The notes under the pieces were generated by a model. The model ran no database searches, was not told the origin of the DNA, and was given only the letters and a program-made list of their open reading frames with translations. From Nocardia coubleae NBRC 108252 (GTDB lineage Bacteria; Actinomycetota; Actinomycetes; Mycobacteriales; Mycobacteriaceae), in assembly GCF_001612805.1 (NCBI RefSeq), contig NZ_BDBD01000018.1:124001-188000 (forward strand): DNA of 64,000 nt, in the 5' to 3' direction. Positions within the stretch are counted from its first letter, which is position 1; each line of letters begins with the position of its first letter. This document shows, one piece after another, positions 1 through 15,026 of the stretch. The position numbers and the translations under genes are program-made.

Positions 1-1
1 C

Positions 2-1504
2 GAGGTGCATGAGCAGCTGAATCACCTTGCGCGCGAGCACAAGTCGTCGCTGTTCATGGTTGTGCACGCGGCGCTGGCCGTGCTGCTCGCCCGGCTGTCG
101 GGCAGCACCGACATCGCGATCGGCACCGCCGTCGCCGGTCGTGGTGAGCGGGCGCTCGACGAGCTGGTCGGCATGTTCGTCAACACGCTCACGCTGCGCA
201 CCGCCCTCGACCCGGCCGGTTCGTTCGACGAGGCCGTCGACCTGGCCCGCGAGACCGATCTCGGCGCGTTCGCCAATGCCGATCTGCCGTTCGAGCGGGT
301 CGTCGAGGTGGTGGCGCCGGGCAAGGGCAGCGCGCACAACCCGCTGTTCCAGGTGGCGCTGACCTTCAGCAACAACGAGACCGCCGCACTCGAACTGCCC
401 GGCCTCACCGTCGCCGCGCTCGACACCGGGGTGTCGGCCAAGTTCGACCTGCAGGTCGACGTGGAGCCGCGCTACACCGACGAAGGCGCGCCCGGTGAGC
501 TGGTCGCCCTGTTCAACTACGCCACCGATCTGTTCGACGAGGCGACTGTTCGTTCCATCGGCACGCGCTTCGCTCGCATCCTCACGGCGGTGGCCGCCGA
601 CCCGCAGGTCCGGGTGGGCGACATCGACATCCTCGACGAGAGCGAACGCGCCCGGTTGCTCGCAGGCGCCGCCCAGACGCCCGCGCCGACCACGGCGACC
701 GGCGGAACCACCCTCACCCAGGCGTTCACCGCCGCCGCCGAGGACGACCCGGACGGCCCGGCGCTGGTCTGGGGCGACGAGCAGCTCGGTTTCGAACAGC
801 TCGACGCCCGCTCCTCGCGCCTGGCACGCCTGCTGATCGCGCGTGGCTTCGGACCGGGTTCCGGTGTGGCCCTTGCTCTTCCGCGTGGCGCCGACTGGGC
901 CGTCGCGGTGTGGGCGGTGCTCAAGGCGGGCGCGGCGATCGTGCCGTTCTCGCGGGAGCCTGCGGCCGAGCCGACGGCCAAGATCGGCATCACCACCGGC
1001 ACGGCACCCTCGTCGGAGCTCGACTGGGTGGTGCTCGACGATCCCGCCGTGCGCACCGAACTGTCCACGCAGTCGGCCCGCCCGGTGACCTACGCCGACC
1101 GCACCCGCGCCCTGCGCGGCAGCGACCCCGCCTTCGTCGGCGCCGAGGGTGTGCGCAGCTACGACGACCTCGCCACGGCGGGCTCGCGAGTGCGCACCGA
1201 GGCCGAACTCACCTTCGAATCACGGACCTTCGCCACCGCGACCGACACCTTCGCGGCCGTCGTCGAACCGGTCGCGGCCGGTGTGGCGGGCGCGTCGATG
1301 GTGCTGATCACCGGCGATCCGTCGGCGGCGCTGGCCGAGGAATGGGTGAGTCACCTGTTCGGTGACCGGGCCGGTCTGGACGCGGTGGATACGGGCGAGC
1401 TCGAGGATCTGCGCGCGGTGATCGCCGACGACGCGGCACCCGGCGACGCGGGCCGGGCCGAGGTGGTCCTGGTACTCGCCGAGCTGAGCGCCGCCGCGGT
1501 CTGA
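2..1504 (+). CDS. NRPS gene 1, C-terminal part: condensation domain plus degenerate half adenylation domain (5' partial)
   Basis: The reading frame is open at the left edge, so this is the 3' end of a larger NRPS gene. The visible 500 residues start in the second half of a condensation domain (typical FMVVHAALAVLLARLSG, GRGE and VGMFVNTL blocks, residues about 1-210). A segment of about 270 residues then resembles the N-terminal part of an adenylation domain (RSSRLARLLIARG, AVWAVLKAGAAIVPF). It lacks the YTSGSTG phosphate loop, the A4-A5 pocket region and the C-terminal subdomain, and no carrier domain follows. It therefore cannot activate an amino acid. The end of gene 3 has the same organisation. 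The next gene starts 45 bases on with an adenylation domain lacking its own condensation domain, so the two proteins probably make one split module. The degenerate domain may act in docking; that role is inference. Confidence 0.9.
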   Translation, partial: EVHEQLNHLAREHKSSLFMVVHAALAVLLARLSGSTDIAIGTAVAGRGERALDELVGMFVNTLTLRTALDPAGSFDEAVDLARETDLGAFANADLPFERVVEVVAPGKGSAHNPLFQVALTFSNNETAALELPGLTVAALDTGVSAKFDLQVDVEPRYTDEGAPGELVALFNYATDLFDEATVRSIGTRFARILTAVAADPQVRVGDIDILDESERARLLAGAAQTPAPTTATGGTTLTQAFTAAAEDDPDGPALVWGDEQLGFEQLDARSSRLARLLIARGFGPGSGVALALPRGADWAVAVWAVLKAGAAIVPFSREPAAEPTAKIGITTGTAPSSELDWVVLDDPAVRTELSTQSARPVTYADRTRALRGSDPAFVGAEGVRSYDDLATAGSRVRTEAELTFESRTFATATDTFAAVVEPVAAGVAGASMVLITGDPSAALAEEWVSHLFGDRAGLDAVDTGELEDLRAVIADDAAPGDAGRAEVVLVLAELSAAAV

Positions 1505-1549
1505 AACCATGACCGAGGCAGTTTCGGTGACGGATGAGGTGGATTCGCG

Positions 1550-7486
<5,937 letters not shown>

Positions 7487-7626
7487 CGGGCGGGCAGCAG
7501 ATTACGATTCTGTTGCCAGAGAGTCGGTGTGTCATGGCGCACACCTCGGCGACGGTCGGCGGTGCAAGGTAGAGATCTATGCTGTGTCCCGTTCGGCCTC
7601 GTCGGACGCGAGAGGTGTATTGGTCT

Positions 7627-10600
7627 GTGGAAAGCCCCCGCCGCGCTGGCCGTGAACGTCGTCGAACCGGCGGCCGAGCGCTGTTCGGCCAGTTGCTCAC
7701 GGCTGCTGTCGAGTCCGCAGCCGATTCCGTCGCGCTGCGCTACAACCCGACCGGTATGCCCGGCGCCGAGCAGGTGCTCACCTACCGTGAGCTCGACGAA
7801 CGCTCCTCGCGGCTGGCCCGTGAACTGATCGGCCGTGGTGTCGGCGCGGGCGACGTGGTCGCCGTCGGCATCTCCCGCTCCATCGAATCGGTGCTCGCGG
7901 TGTGGGCGGTCGCCAAGACCGGCGCCGCCTACGTGCCTGTAGACCCGGCCTACCCCGGCGACCGGATCGCGCACATCGCCGTCGATTCCGGCGCCACCCT
8001 CGGCCTCACCACGGCCGCCCACCGGGCGAGCCTCGGGACCAGCCTGTATTGGATCGAACTGGACGACCCCGTCGTCGCCGAGCGCATCTCGGCGCACCCC
8101 GCGCACGCGGTGAGCTACGCCGACCGGGTGCGCCAGATCGACCCGGCCCACCCGGCCTACGTCATCTACACCTCCGGCTCCACCGGCAAACCCAAGGGCG
8201 TGGTGGTGACCCACGCGGGTCTGGCCTCGCTGGTCGCGGCCGAACGCGAGAACTTCGGGGTGGGCCCGGATTCGCGAGTGCTGCACGTGTGCTCGCCGAA
8301 CTTCGACGTCTCGGTGCTCGAGCTGCTGCTCACCTTCGCCTCCGGTGCGACGCTGGTGATCTCGCCGCCGCGCGTGTTCGGCGGTTTCGAACTGTCGGAT
8401 CTGCTGCGCCGCGAGCGCGTGACCCATCTGCTCATCACGCCCGGCGCCCTGGAGTCGGTCGACCCGGCCGGGCTGCCCGACCTGCGCACCGTCGTCGTGG
8501 CGGGCGACCGGTTCGGACCGGAACTGGTCGGCCGCTGGGCGGTCGACGGCCGCAACTTCCACAACGGTTACGGGCCGACCGAGGCGACAATTCTCGCCAC
8601 CAGCACCGCCGCCCTGCACCCGCACGAGCCGATCACGCTCGGCACCGCCGTGCCCGGTATGGGCCTGTTCGTGCTCGACGCGCGGCTGCGGCCGGTGCCC
8701 GCGGGCGTGGTGGGCGAGCTCTACCTCTCGGGTCCGGCGCTGGCGCAGGGGTATCTCGGCAAGCCCGGGCTCACCGCGCAGCGGTTCATCGCCTCGCCGT
8801 TCGGGCCGGGCAGGCTCTACCGCACCGGCGACCTGGTGCGTCGCGTGGAATCCGGTGCCACCCTGGAGTATCTCGGCCGCACCGACTTCCAGGTGAAGGT
8901 GCGTGGGTTCCGCATCGAGCTCGGCGAGATCGACAACGCCCTCACCGCCCATCCCGACCTCGACTACGCCGTCACCCTCGGCAAGTCCATGCCGTCGGGG
9001 GCCACCGGTCTCGTGTCGTACGTGCTGCCGCGTCTCGGACGCACGGTCGACACCGGCGAACTGGCCGAATTCCTCGCCGAATCACTGCCCGCGTACATGA
9101 TTCCGGCCGTCATCATGGTCCTGGACAAGCTGCCGCTGAACTCGGTCGGCAAACTCGACCGCGCCGCGCTGCCGACCCCGGTGTTCACCGCTCGCGGTTT
9201 CCGCGCGCCCGCCACCCCCGCCGAGCAGGCCGTCGCCGATGTGTTCGCCGCCCTGCTCTTGCGCGACGGCGCGGGCCGGGTCGGCGCCGACGACGACTTC
9301 TTCGAGCTCGGCGGCGACTCGCTGCTGGCCGCCCAGGCCGTCGCCCGCATCGGTGCCGCACTCGACGTGCGGGTGCCGGTGCAGGCCGTCTTCGAGGCGC
9401 CGACCGTCGCCGCGCTGGCCCAGCGCGCCGAACAGCAGCGGACCTCGGCGGGCGCGCTGGCGCTCGTCGCCCGGTCGCGACCCGCACAGATCCCGCTGTC
9501 CTACGCCCAGCAGCGGATGTGGTTCCTCAACCGGTTCGACCCGTCCTCGGCTGTCGACAACATCCCGCTCGTCCTCCGCCTGAACGGGCGCCTTGATCTG
9601 CCCGCCCTGCAAGCCGCGATCGGTGACCTCGCCACCCGGCACGAAGTGCTGCGCACGGTGTACCCGGCCATCGAGGGTGTGGACGGCCCGGTGCTGGAAG
9701 GCCACGGCCACCAGCTCATCCTCGCGCCCGGCGATCCGCTGGCCACCCCGGATTTCGAGGTCGTCGCGATCGAGGAGGCCGAGCTGGCCGACGCCGTCGC
9801 CGACACCGTGCTCACCGGTTTCGACGTCACCGCCGCGCCGCCCGTGCGGATCCGCATCTTCGAACTCGACGAGTTCGAACACGTCGTGGCGTGCGTGATC
9901 CACCACATCGCCGCCGACGGATTCTCCTTCGCCCCGCTCACCAGGGACCTGCTCACCGCCTACGCCGAGCGACGCGGCGGTGGCGCACCGCAGTGGCCGC
10001 CGCTGCCGGTGCAGTACGCCGACTACACGCTGTGGCAGCGCGAACTGCTCGGCAGCGAGGACGACCCGCGTTCGCTGCTCGCCACCCAGATGGCGTTCTG
10101 GCGTGACACCCTCGCCGGCCTGCCCGAACAGCTGGAACTCCCCGCCGACCGGCCGTGCCCCGCCGTCGCGAGCCACGAGGGCGACCTGCACCACATCCAT
10201 GTCCCGGCCTCGGTGCACGCGGGCCTGCAGAACCTCGCGCGCGAACACAACGCCACCGTGTTCATGGTGGTGCACACCGCGCTGGCGTTGCTGCTCGCGC
10301 GCCTGTCGGGCACCCGCGACATCGCCATCGGCACCCCGGTCGCCGGGCGCGGCGAGCAGGCGCTCGACGAACTCATCGGCATGTTCGTCAACACCCTCGT
10401 GCTGCGCACGGAGATCGACCCGGCGGTGTCGTTCCGGCAACTGCTCATCGACGTCCGCGCCCGCGACCTGGCGGCTTTCGGCCACGCCGACGTGCCGTTC
10501 GAGCGTCTCGTCGAACTGCTCGAGCCGGTCCGTTCGACGTCGCGGCATCCGCTGTTCCAGGTGATGCTCACCTTCCAGAACCTGGCCCGCACCGACCTCG

Positions 10601-13600
10601 AACTGCCCGGGCTCACCGTCAGCGACGGTGATTTCACGGTGCCGATCGCCAAGTTCGATCTGCAGGTGGAGGTCGCCGAACACATCGGTGACGACGGGGC
10701 GCCGCAGGGCATGGCCGTGTCGTTCGGGTACGCCACCGACCTGTTCGATCGCGGCACCGTCAGCGATTTCGCCGATCGGTGGGCGCGGGTGCTCGGCACC
10801 ATCGTCGCCGATCCGACCCTGCCCGTCGGGGATATCGATGTCCTCGCTCCCGGTGAGCGCGAACTCGTGCTCCGCGAGGGCAATTCGCCCGGTGTGCCGG
10901 TTCCCGAGGTGACCCTGGTCGACCTCCTCGCCGCCCAGGCGCGGCAGCGGCCCGACGCCGTCGCGGTGCGGGCGGGGGAGCGGTCGCTGAGCTTCGCCGA
11001 CCTGTTCGGTCAGGCCTCGGCGCTGGCCCGCGCACTCATCGCCCGCGGCGCGGGTCCGGAAACCCTTGTCGCCGTTGCTGTGCCACGCACCGAGGAACTG
11101 CCGGTCGCGCTGCTCGCGGTACTGCTGTCGGGCGCGGGCTATCTGCCGATCGACTCCGGATACCCGGCGCAACGCCTCGAGTACGTGGTCGACGACGCGA
11201 AACCCGCTGTGCTGCTTGCCTCGTCGTCGGAATACGACGTCCTGCGCGAGGCCGGACACGGCTGGGCGTCGGCATTGCCGGTGGTGCTGCTCGACGAGCG
11301 CGCCCTGCATTCCGACGCGCCGCTGCACTCGTCCGAACGTCACGCTCCGCTGCGTCCGGATCATCTGGCCTACGTCATCTACACCTCCGGTTCCACCGGT
11401 CTGCCCAAGGGCGTGGCGGTGAGCCACCGCAATGTGCTCGAGCTGTTCGCCAATACCCAGGTGCTGTTCAGCTTCGACGTCGACGACGTGTGGACGGTGT
11501 TCCACTCCTTCGCCTTCGACTTCTCGGTGTGGGAGCTGTGGTGCGCGTTGGCGGGCGGCGCGTCGGTGGTGGTCGTCGACCACGTCACCTCGCGCTCGCC
11601 GATCGAGTTCCGCGCCCTGCTCGCCCGCGAACAGGTGACGGTGCTGAGCCAGACACCGACCGCCTTCGCCCAGCTCGACGAGGCCGACCGCGCCGCCCAG
11701 GCCGCGGGCGCCGCCCCGCTCGCGCTGCGCTACGTGATCTTCGGTGGCGAGGCGCTCGACCCGCGCAAACTCGTCCGCTGGTACGACCGGTACGGAAACA
11801 GCCCGGCCGCACCGGAACTGGTGAACATGTACGGCATCACCGAGACCACGGTGCACGTGTCGCACCTGGCTCTCTCGCCGCAGCCGTCGGCGACCGCGGG
11901 CAGCGTGATCGGTCGCGCCCTGCCGGGTCTTTCGGTCGCGGTGCTCGACGACCGGCTGCGTCCGGTGCCCTTCGGCGTGGCCGGTGAGCTCTACATCGCG
12001 GGCAACCAGGTGACGCGCGGCTACCTCGGCAAGCCGGGCCTGACCGCGACCCGTTTCGTCGCCGACCCGTACGGTCCGCCCGGCTCGCGCCGCTACCGTT
12101 CCGGCGACCTCGGCCGCTGGGTCAGCTTCCGTGGCACCCCGACCCTGGAATACGGCGGTCGTGGCGACCAGCAGGTGCAGTTGCGCGGCTTCCGGATCGA
12201 GCCGGGCGAGATCGAGTCGGCGCTGCTCGGCGTCGCCGGTGTCGGGCAGGCGGCGGTGGTCGTGCGTGCCGACGAACACGCGGGCGACCGGCTGATCGCG
12301 TACGTCGTCCCGGTGGCGGGGGCAGACCTCGACCCGGTGGCCGTCCGCGCGACCGTCGCCGAATTCCTCACCGGGTACATGGTTCCCGACGCCGTGATGG
12401 TGGTGGCCGGGCTGCCGCTCACCGCGAACGGCAAGCTCGACCGGGCCGCGCTGCCCGCCCCCGAGTTCGCCTCGGCGGCGACGTTCCGCGCGCCGACCAC
12501 CCCGATCGAACAGAGCGTGGCCGAGGTGTTCGCCACCCTGCTCGGCGTGCCCGAGGTCGGCCTGGACGACAACTTCTTCGATCGCGGCGGCAACTCGCTG
12601 CTGGCGACCCGGGCCATCGCCCGCATCGACGCCGCCCTGGCCGCCGACCTGGTGGTGCGCGACCTGTTCGAGGCGCCGACCGTGGCCGCCCTGTCCGCGC
12701 GGGTGCGCCCCGGCGCGGTCACCAACCCGCGCCCGCCGCTGGTTCCAGCCCAGGATCGGGGCGTCATCCCGCTCTCGCCCGCCCAGCAGCGCATGTGGTT
12801 GCTCAACCGCATCGACCCGGATTCCCCGGCCTACAACATCCCGCTGGTGCTTCGCCTGCGCGGCGCGCTCGACACCTCGGCACTGCGCTACGCCGTGGCC
12901 GATGTGCTCGAGCGGCACGAGGCGCTGCGCACCCGTTTCCCGGCCGACGCACCGGGCGAGCTGCCGTACCAGGAGATCCTGCCGGTGAGCGCGGTGCTGC
13001 CGGGCGGGCTGCCGATCGAGACCTGCGACGACCCGGCCGAACGGGTGATGCGGCTGCTGGCCGGTGGTTTCGATGTCACCGAGCGAGTTCCGTTGCGCGC
13101 GTGCCTGTTCACCGTGCCCGACACCGACCCGCTGGCCGAGGAGGAGCATGTCCTCGCGGTGGTGGTGCAGCACATCATCGCCGACGGTGCCTCCCTCGCC
13201 CCGCTGGCCCGCGATCTGGTGATCGCCTACCGCGCCCGCGTGGAGGGGCGTTCGCCGAGCTGGGCGCCGCTGCCGGTGCAGTACGCCGACTACGCGCTGT
13301 GGCAGCGCGCGGTGCTCGGCGACGAGAACGACGAGAGTTCCACCGCCGCACGCCAGCTCGCGTTCTGGCGGACCACTCTGGCCGGTCGCACCGGAACCAT
13401 CGAGCTGCCGCACGACCACCCGCGTCCGCCGCAGGCCTCGCTGCGCGGTGCCGATGTGCGGACCACGCTGCCCGCCGACGTGCACGCCGGGCTGGCCGAG
13501 ATCGCCCGCGAGCACAACGCGTCGCTGTTCATGGTCGTGCACGCGGCGCTGGCGGTGCTGCTCGCCCGGGTGAGCGGCGACACCGATATCGCCATCGGCA

Positions 13601-14964
13601 CGCCCATCGCCGGGCGGGGGGAGCCGGAGCTCGACGACCTGGTCGGCATGTTCGTCAATACGCTGACCCTGCGCACCGAGGTCACGCCGCAGCGCGGTTT
13701 CGCCGAATTCGTCGACACCGTGCGCGAAGTCGACCTCACCGCGTTCGCCCACGCCGACCTGCCGTTCGAGCGGATCGTGGAGGAGGTGGCGCCCACCGGC
13801 GCCGTCTCGCACAACCCGCTGTTCCAGGTGGTGTTGTCGTTCCACAACAACGAGACACCGATCCTGCGGCTGCCTGGACTCACCATCGAGGCGATGGACT
13901 CCGCCGCCCGTTCGGCCAAGTTCGACCTGCAGGTGAACGTGGAACCCACGCACACCGCCACCGGCGAACCTGACGAGGTCGGTGTCGTGTTCACCTATGC
14001 GACAGATCTTTTCGAGGAACACACCGTCGCCGCGCTGGCTCGTGGCTTCGGCGAGATCGTCGCGGCCGTCGCCGCCGATCCCGCGGTGCGGGTGGGCGAT
14101 ATCGACCTGCGCGATGCCAGGGAGAAGGAACGCGAGCTCACCGCCGCGGCCTACGCGCCCGCCCCGTCGGCCAACGGCGCCGCGCTGGCCCAGGAACTGG
14201 CCGCCGCCGTGGAAGAGGACCCCGACGCGCCTGCCCTCGACCTGGGCGACGCCGAACTGAGCTACCACCAGTTCGACGCCCGCTCCTCACAGTTGGCGCG
14301 GTCGCTGATCGCGCGTGGTGCGGGACCGGGCAACGGTGTCGCGATCCGGCTCGACCGGGGTGCCGAGGCCGCCATCGCCGTGTGGGCGGTGCTCAAGGCG
14401 GGGGCGGCGGTGGTGCCGCTGCTCACCATCGACGCGCCACTACCGGACGGGCTGGAGGTGAAGCTGGGGCTGAGCCTCGACATCCTCGACCCGCCCGACG
14501 CTCTGGACTGGTACGACCTGGCCGACCCGGCCCTGCGGGCCGAACTGGCCGCCGAGTCGCCACGCCCCATCGGCTACGCCCACCGCACCCGCGCCCTGCG
14601 CGGCGACGACGTGGCCTTCGTCGGTGGTGGCCGGGTGCTGAACTACGACGAGCTGGCCGGTGCGGCCGAGCGGATCGCGCAGCGTACGGGTCTGAATTTC
14701 GAATCACGGACCCGCACGGCGGGCAGGCCGGATTCGGTGGCCGGGGTGCTCGAACTGGTCGCGGCTGGAATCGCCGGTGCGGCAGTTGTTTTGGGGTCCG
14801 GTGACGACGGCGCCGACGAGGTGAGCCATGTGTTCACCGAATCGGCGGTCGCTGTCGCCGAACCAGGGGAAGGTGCCGGTGCGACGATCGTCGCGTTGAG
14901 TGAGATGATCGGCAACGCCGGCCGGTCGCAGCAGCGGCGTGCGGTGGCTGGGATGGATGGATAG
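7627..14964 (+). CDS. NRPS gene 3: A-T-C-A(Thr)-T-C plus degenerate half A domain
   Basis: A 2445-residue synthetase. I prefer the GTG at 7627 over the ATG at 7579: AGAGG lies upstream, and the resulting basic N-terminus (VESPRRAGRERRR) matches those of genes 2 and 4. Domains: A1 (about 20-530, pocket D-V-L-L-V-A-G-I-L, not assigned), T1 (Ser565 in GGDSL), C1 (His759-His760, HHIAADG), A2 (about 1090-1620), T2 (Ser1657), C2 (about 1713-2165), then a degenerate half A domain (about 2182-2445) without the ATP loop. A2 has pocket D-F-W-S-I-G-M-V-H and an NMYGITETTVH core, which is the well-known threonine type. In C2 the first His of HHxxxDG is Gln1848, while catalytic His1849 and Asp1853 remain. 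With A-T first and no condensation domain it can serve as a loading module. Its C-terminal C domain most simply feeds gene 4. Confidence 0.92.
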   Translation: MESPRRAGRERRRTGGRALFGQLLTAAVESAADSVALRYNPTGMPGAEQVLTYRELDERSSRLARELIGRGVGAGDVVAVGISRSIESVLAVWAVAKTGAAYVPVDPAYPGDRIAHIAVDSGATLGLTTAAHRASLGTSLYWIELDDPVVAERISAHPAHAVSYADRVRQIDPAHPAYVIYTSGSTGKPKGVVVTHAGLASLVAAERENFGVGPDSRVLHVCSPNFDVSVLELLLTFASGATLVISPPRVFGGFELSDLLRRERVTHLLITPGALESVDPAGLPDLRTVVVAGDRFGPELVGRWAVDGRNFHNGYGPTEATILATSTAALHPHEPITLGTAVPGMGLFVLDARLRPVPAGVVGELYLSGPALAQGYLGKPGLTAQRFIASPFGPGRLYRTGDLVRRVESGATLEYLGRTDFQVKVRGFRIELGEIDNALTAHPDLDYAVTLGKSMPSGATGLVSYVLPRLGRTVDTGELAEFLAESLPAYMIPAVIMVLDKLPLNSVGKLDRAALPTPVFTARGFRAPATPAEQAVADVFAALLLRDGAGRVGADDDFFELGGDSLLAAQAVARIGAALDVRVPVQAVFEAPTVAALAQRAEQQRTSAGALALVARSRPAQIPLSYAQQRMWFLNRFDPSSAVDNIPLVLRLNGRLDLPALQAAIGDLATRHEVLRTVYPAIEGVDGPVLEGHGHQLILAPGDPLATPDFEVVAIEEAELADAVADTVLTGFDVTAAPPVRIRIFELDEFEHVVACVIHHIAADGFSFAPLTRDLLTAYAERRGGGAPQWPPLPVQYADYTLWQRELLGSEDDPRSLLATQMAFWRDTLAGLPEQLELPADRPCPAVASHEGDLHHIHVPASVHAGLQNLAREHNATVFMVVHTALALLLARLSGTRDIAIGTPVAGRGEQALDELIGMFVNTLVLRTEIDPAVSFRQLLIDVRARDLAAFGHADVPFERLVELLEPVRSTSRHPLFQVMLTFQNLARTDLELPGLTVSDGDFTVPIAKFDLQVEVAEHIGDDGAPQGMAVSFGYATDLFDRGTVSDFADRWARVLGTIVADPTLPVGDIDVLAPGERELVLREGNSPGVPVPEVTLVDLLAAQARQRPDAVAVRAGERSLSFADLFGQASALARALIARGAGPETLVAVAVPRTEELPVALLAVLLSGAGYLPIDSGYPAQRLEYVVDDAKPAVLLASSSEYDVLREAGHGWASALPVVLLDERALHSDAPLHSSERHAPLRPDHLAYVIYTSGSTGLPKGVAVSHRNVLELFANTQVLFSFDVDDVWTVFHSFAFDFSVWELWCALAGGASVVVVDHVTSRSPIEFRALLAREQVTVLSQTPTAFAQLDEADRAAQAAGAAPLALRYVIFGGEALDPRKLVRWYDRYGNSPAAPELVNMYGITETTVHVSHLALSPQPSATAGSVIGRALPGLSVAVLDDRLRPVPFGVAGELYIAGNQVTRGYLGKPGLTATRFVADPYGPPGSRRYRSGDLGRWVSFRGTPTLEYGGRGDQQVQLRGFRIEPGEIESALLGVAGVGQAAVVVRADEHAGDRLIAYVVPVAGADLDPVAVRATVAEFLTGYMVPDAVMVVAGLPLTANGKLDRAALPAPEFASAATFRAPTTPIEQSVAEVFATLLGVPEVGLDDNFFDRGGNSLLATRAIARIDAALAADLVVRDLFEAPTVAALSARVRPGAVTNPRPPLVPAQDRGVIPLSPAQQRMWLLNRIDPDSPAYNIPLVLRLRGALDTSALRYAVADVLERHEALRTRFPADAPGELPYQEILPVSAVLPGGLPIETCDDPAERVMRLLAGGFDVTERVPLRACLFTVPDTDPLAEEEHVLAVVVQHIIADGASLAPLARDLVIAYRARVEGRSPSWAPLPVQYADYALWQRAVLGDENDESSTAARQLAFWRTTLAGRTGTIELPHDHPRPPQASLRGADVRTTLPADVHAGLAEIAREHNASLFMVVHAALAVLLARVSGDTDIAIGTPIAGRGEPELDDLVGMFVNTLTLRTEVTPQRGFAEFVDTVREVDLTAFAHADLPFERIVEEVAPTGAVSHNPLFQVVLSFHNNETPILRLPGLTIEAMDSAARSAKFDLQVNVEPTHTATGEPDEVGVVFTYATDLFEEHTVAALARGFGEIVAAVAADPAVRVGDIDLRDAREKERELTAAAYAPAPSANGAALAQELAAAVEEDPDAPALDLGDAELSYHQFDARSSQLARSLIARGAGPGNGVAIRLDRGAEAAIAVWAVLKAGAAVVPLLTIDAPLPDGLEVKLGLSLDILDPPDALDWYDLADPALRAELAAESPRPIGYAHRTRALRGDDVAFVGGGRVLNYDELAGAAERIAQRTGLNFESRTRTAGRPDSVAGVLELVAAGIAGAAVVLGSGDDGADEVSHVFTESAVAVAEPGEGAGATIVALSEMIGNAGRSQQRRAVAGMDG

Positions 14965-15026
14965 GTACGAGGTGCGTGCATGACCGGGCAGCGGCGAGTC
15001 GACTCCGGCGATCGGATGGGGCTGTC

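Noticed and set aside
7579..7626. ATG start at 7579 for NRPS gene 3
   Set aside because: The extra residues are not like the N-termini of the sister genes. GTG 7627 has a better-placed ribosome site and gives the shared basic tail.
9082..14268. Very long minus-strand open frames opposite the NRPS genes (also 15270-20474, 21087-25061, 26094-30203)
   Set aside because: They mirror the sense codons of clear NRPS domains in GC-rich DNA, have compositions rich in Arg, His, Gly and Gln, and show no protein family features.
14976..15026. GTG start at 14976 for NRPS gene 4
   Set aside because: The purine-rich site is only three bases away, whereas GTG 15027 has GGATGGGG five bases upstream and a matching N-terminus.
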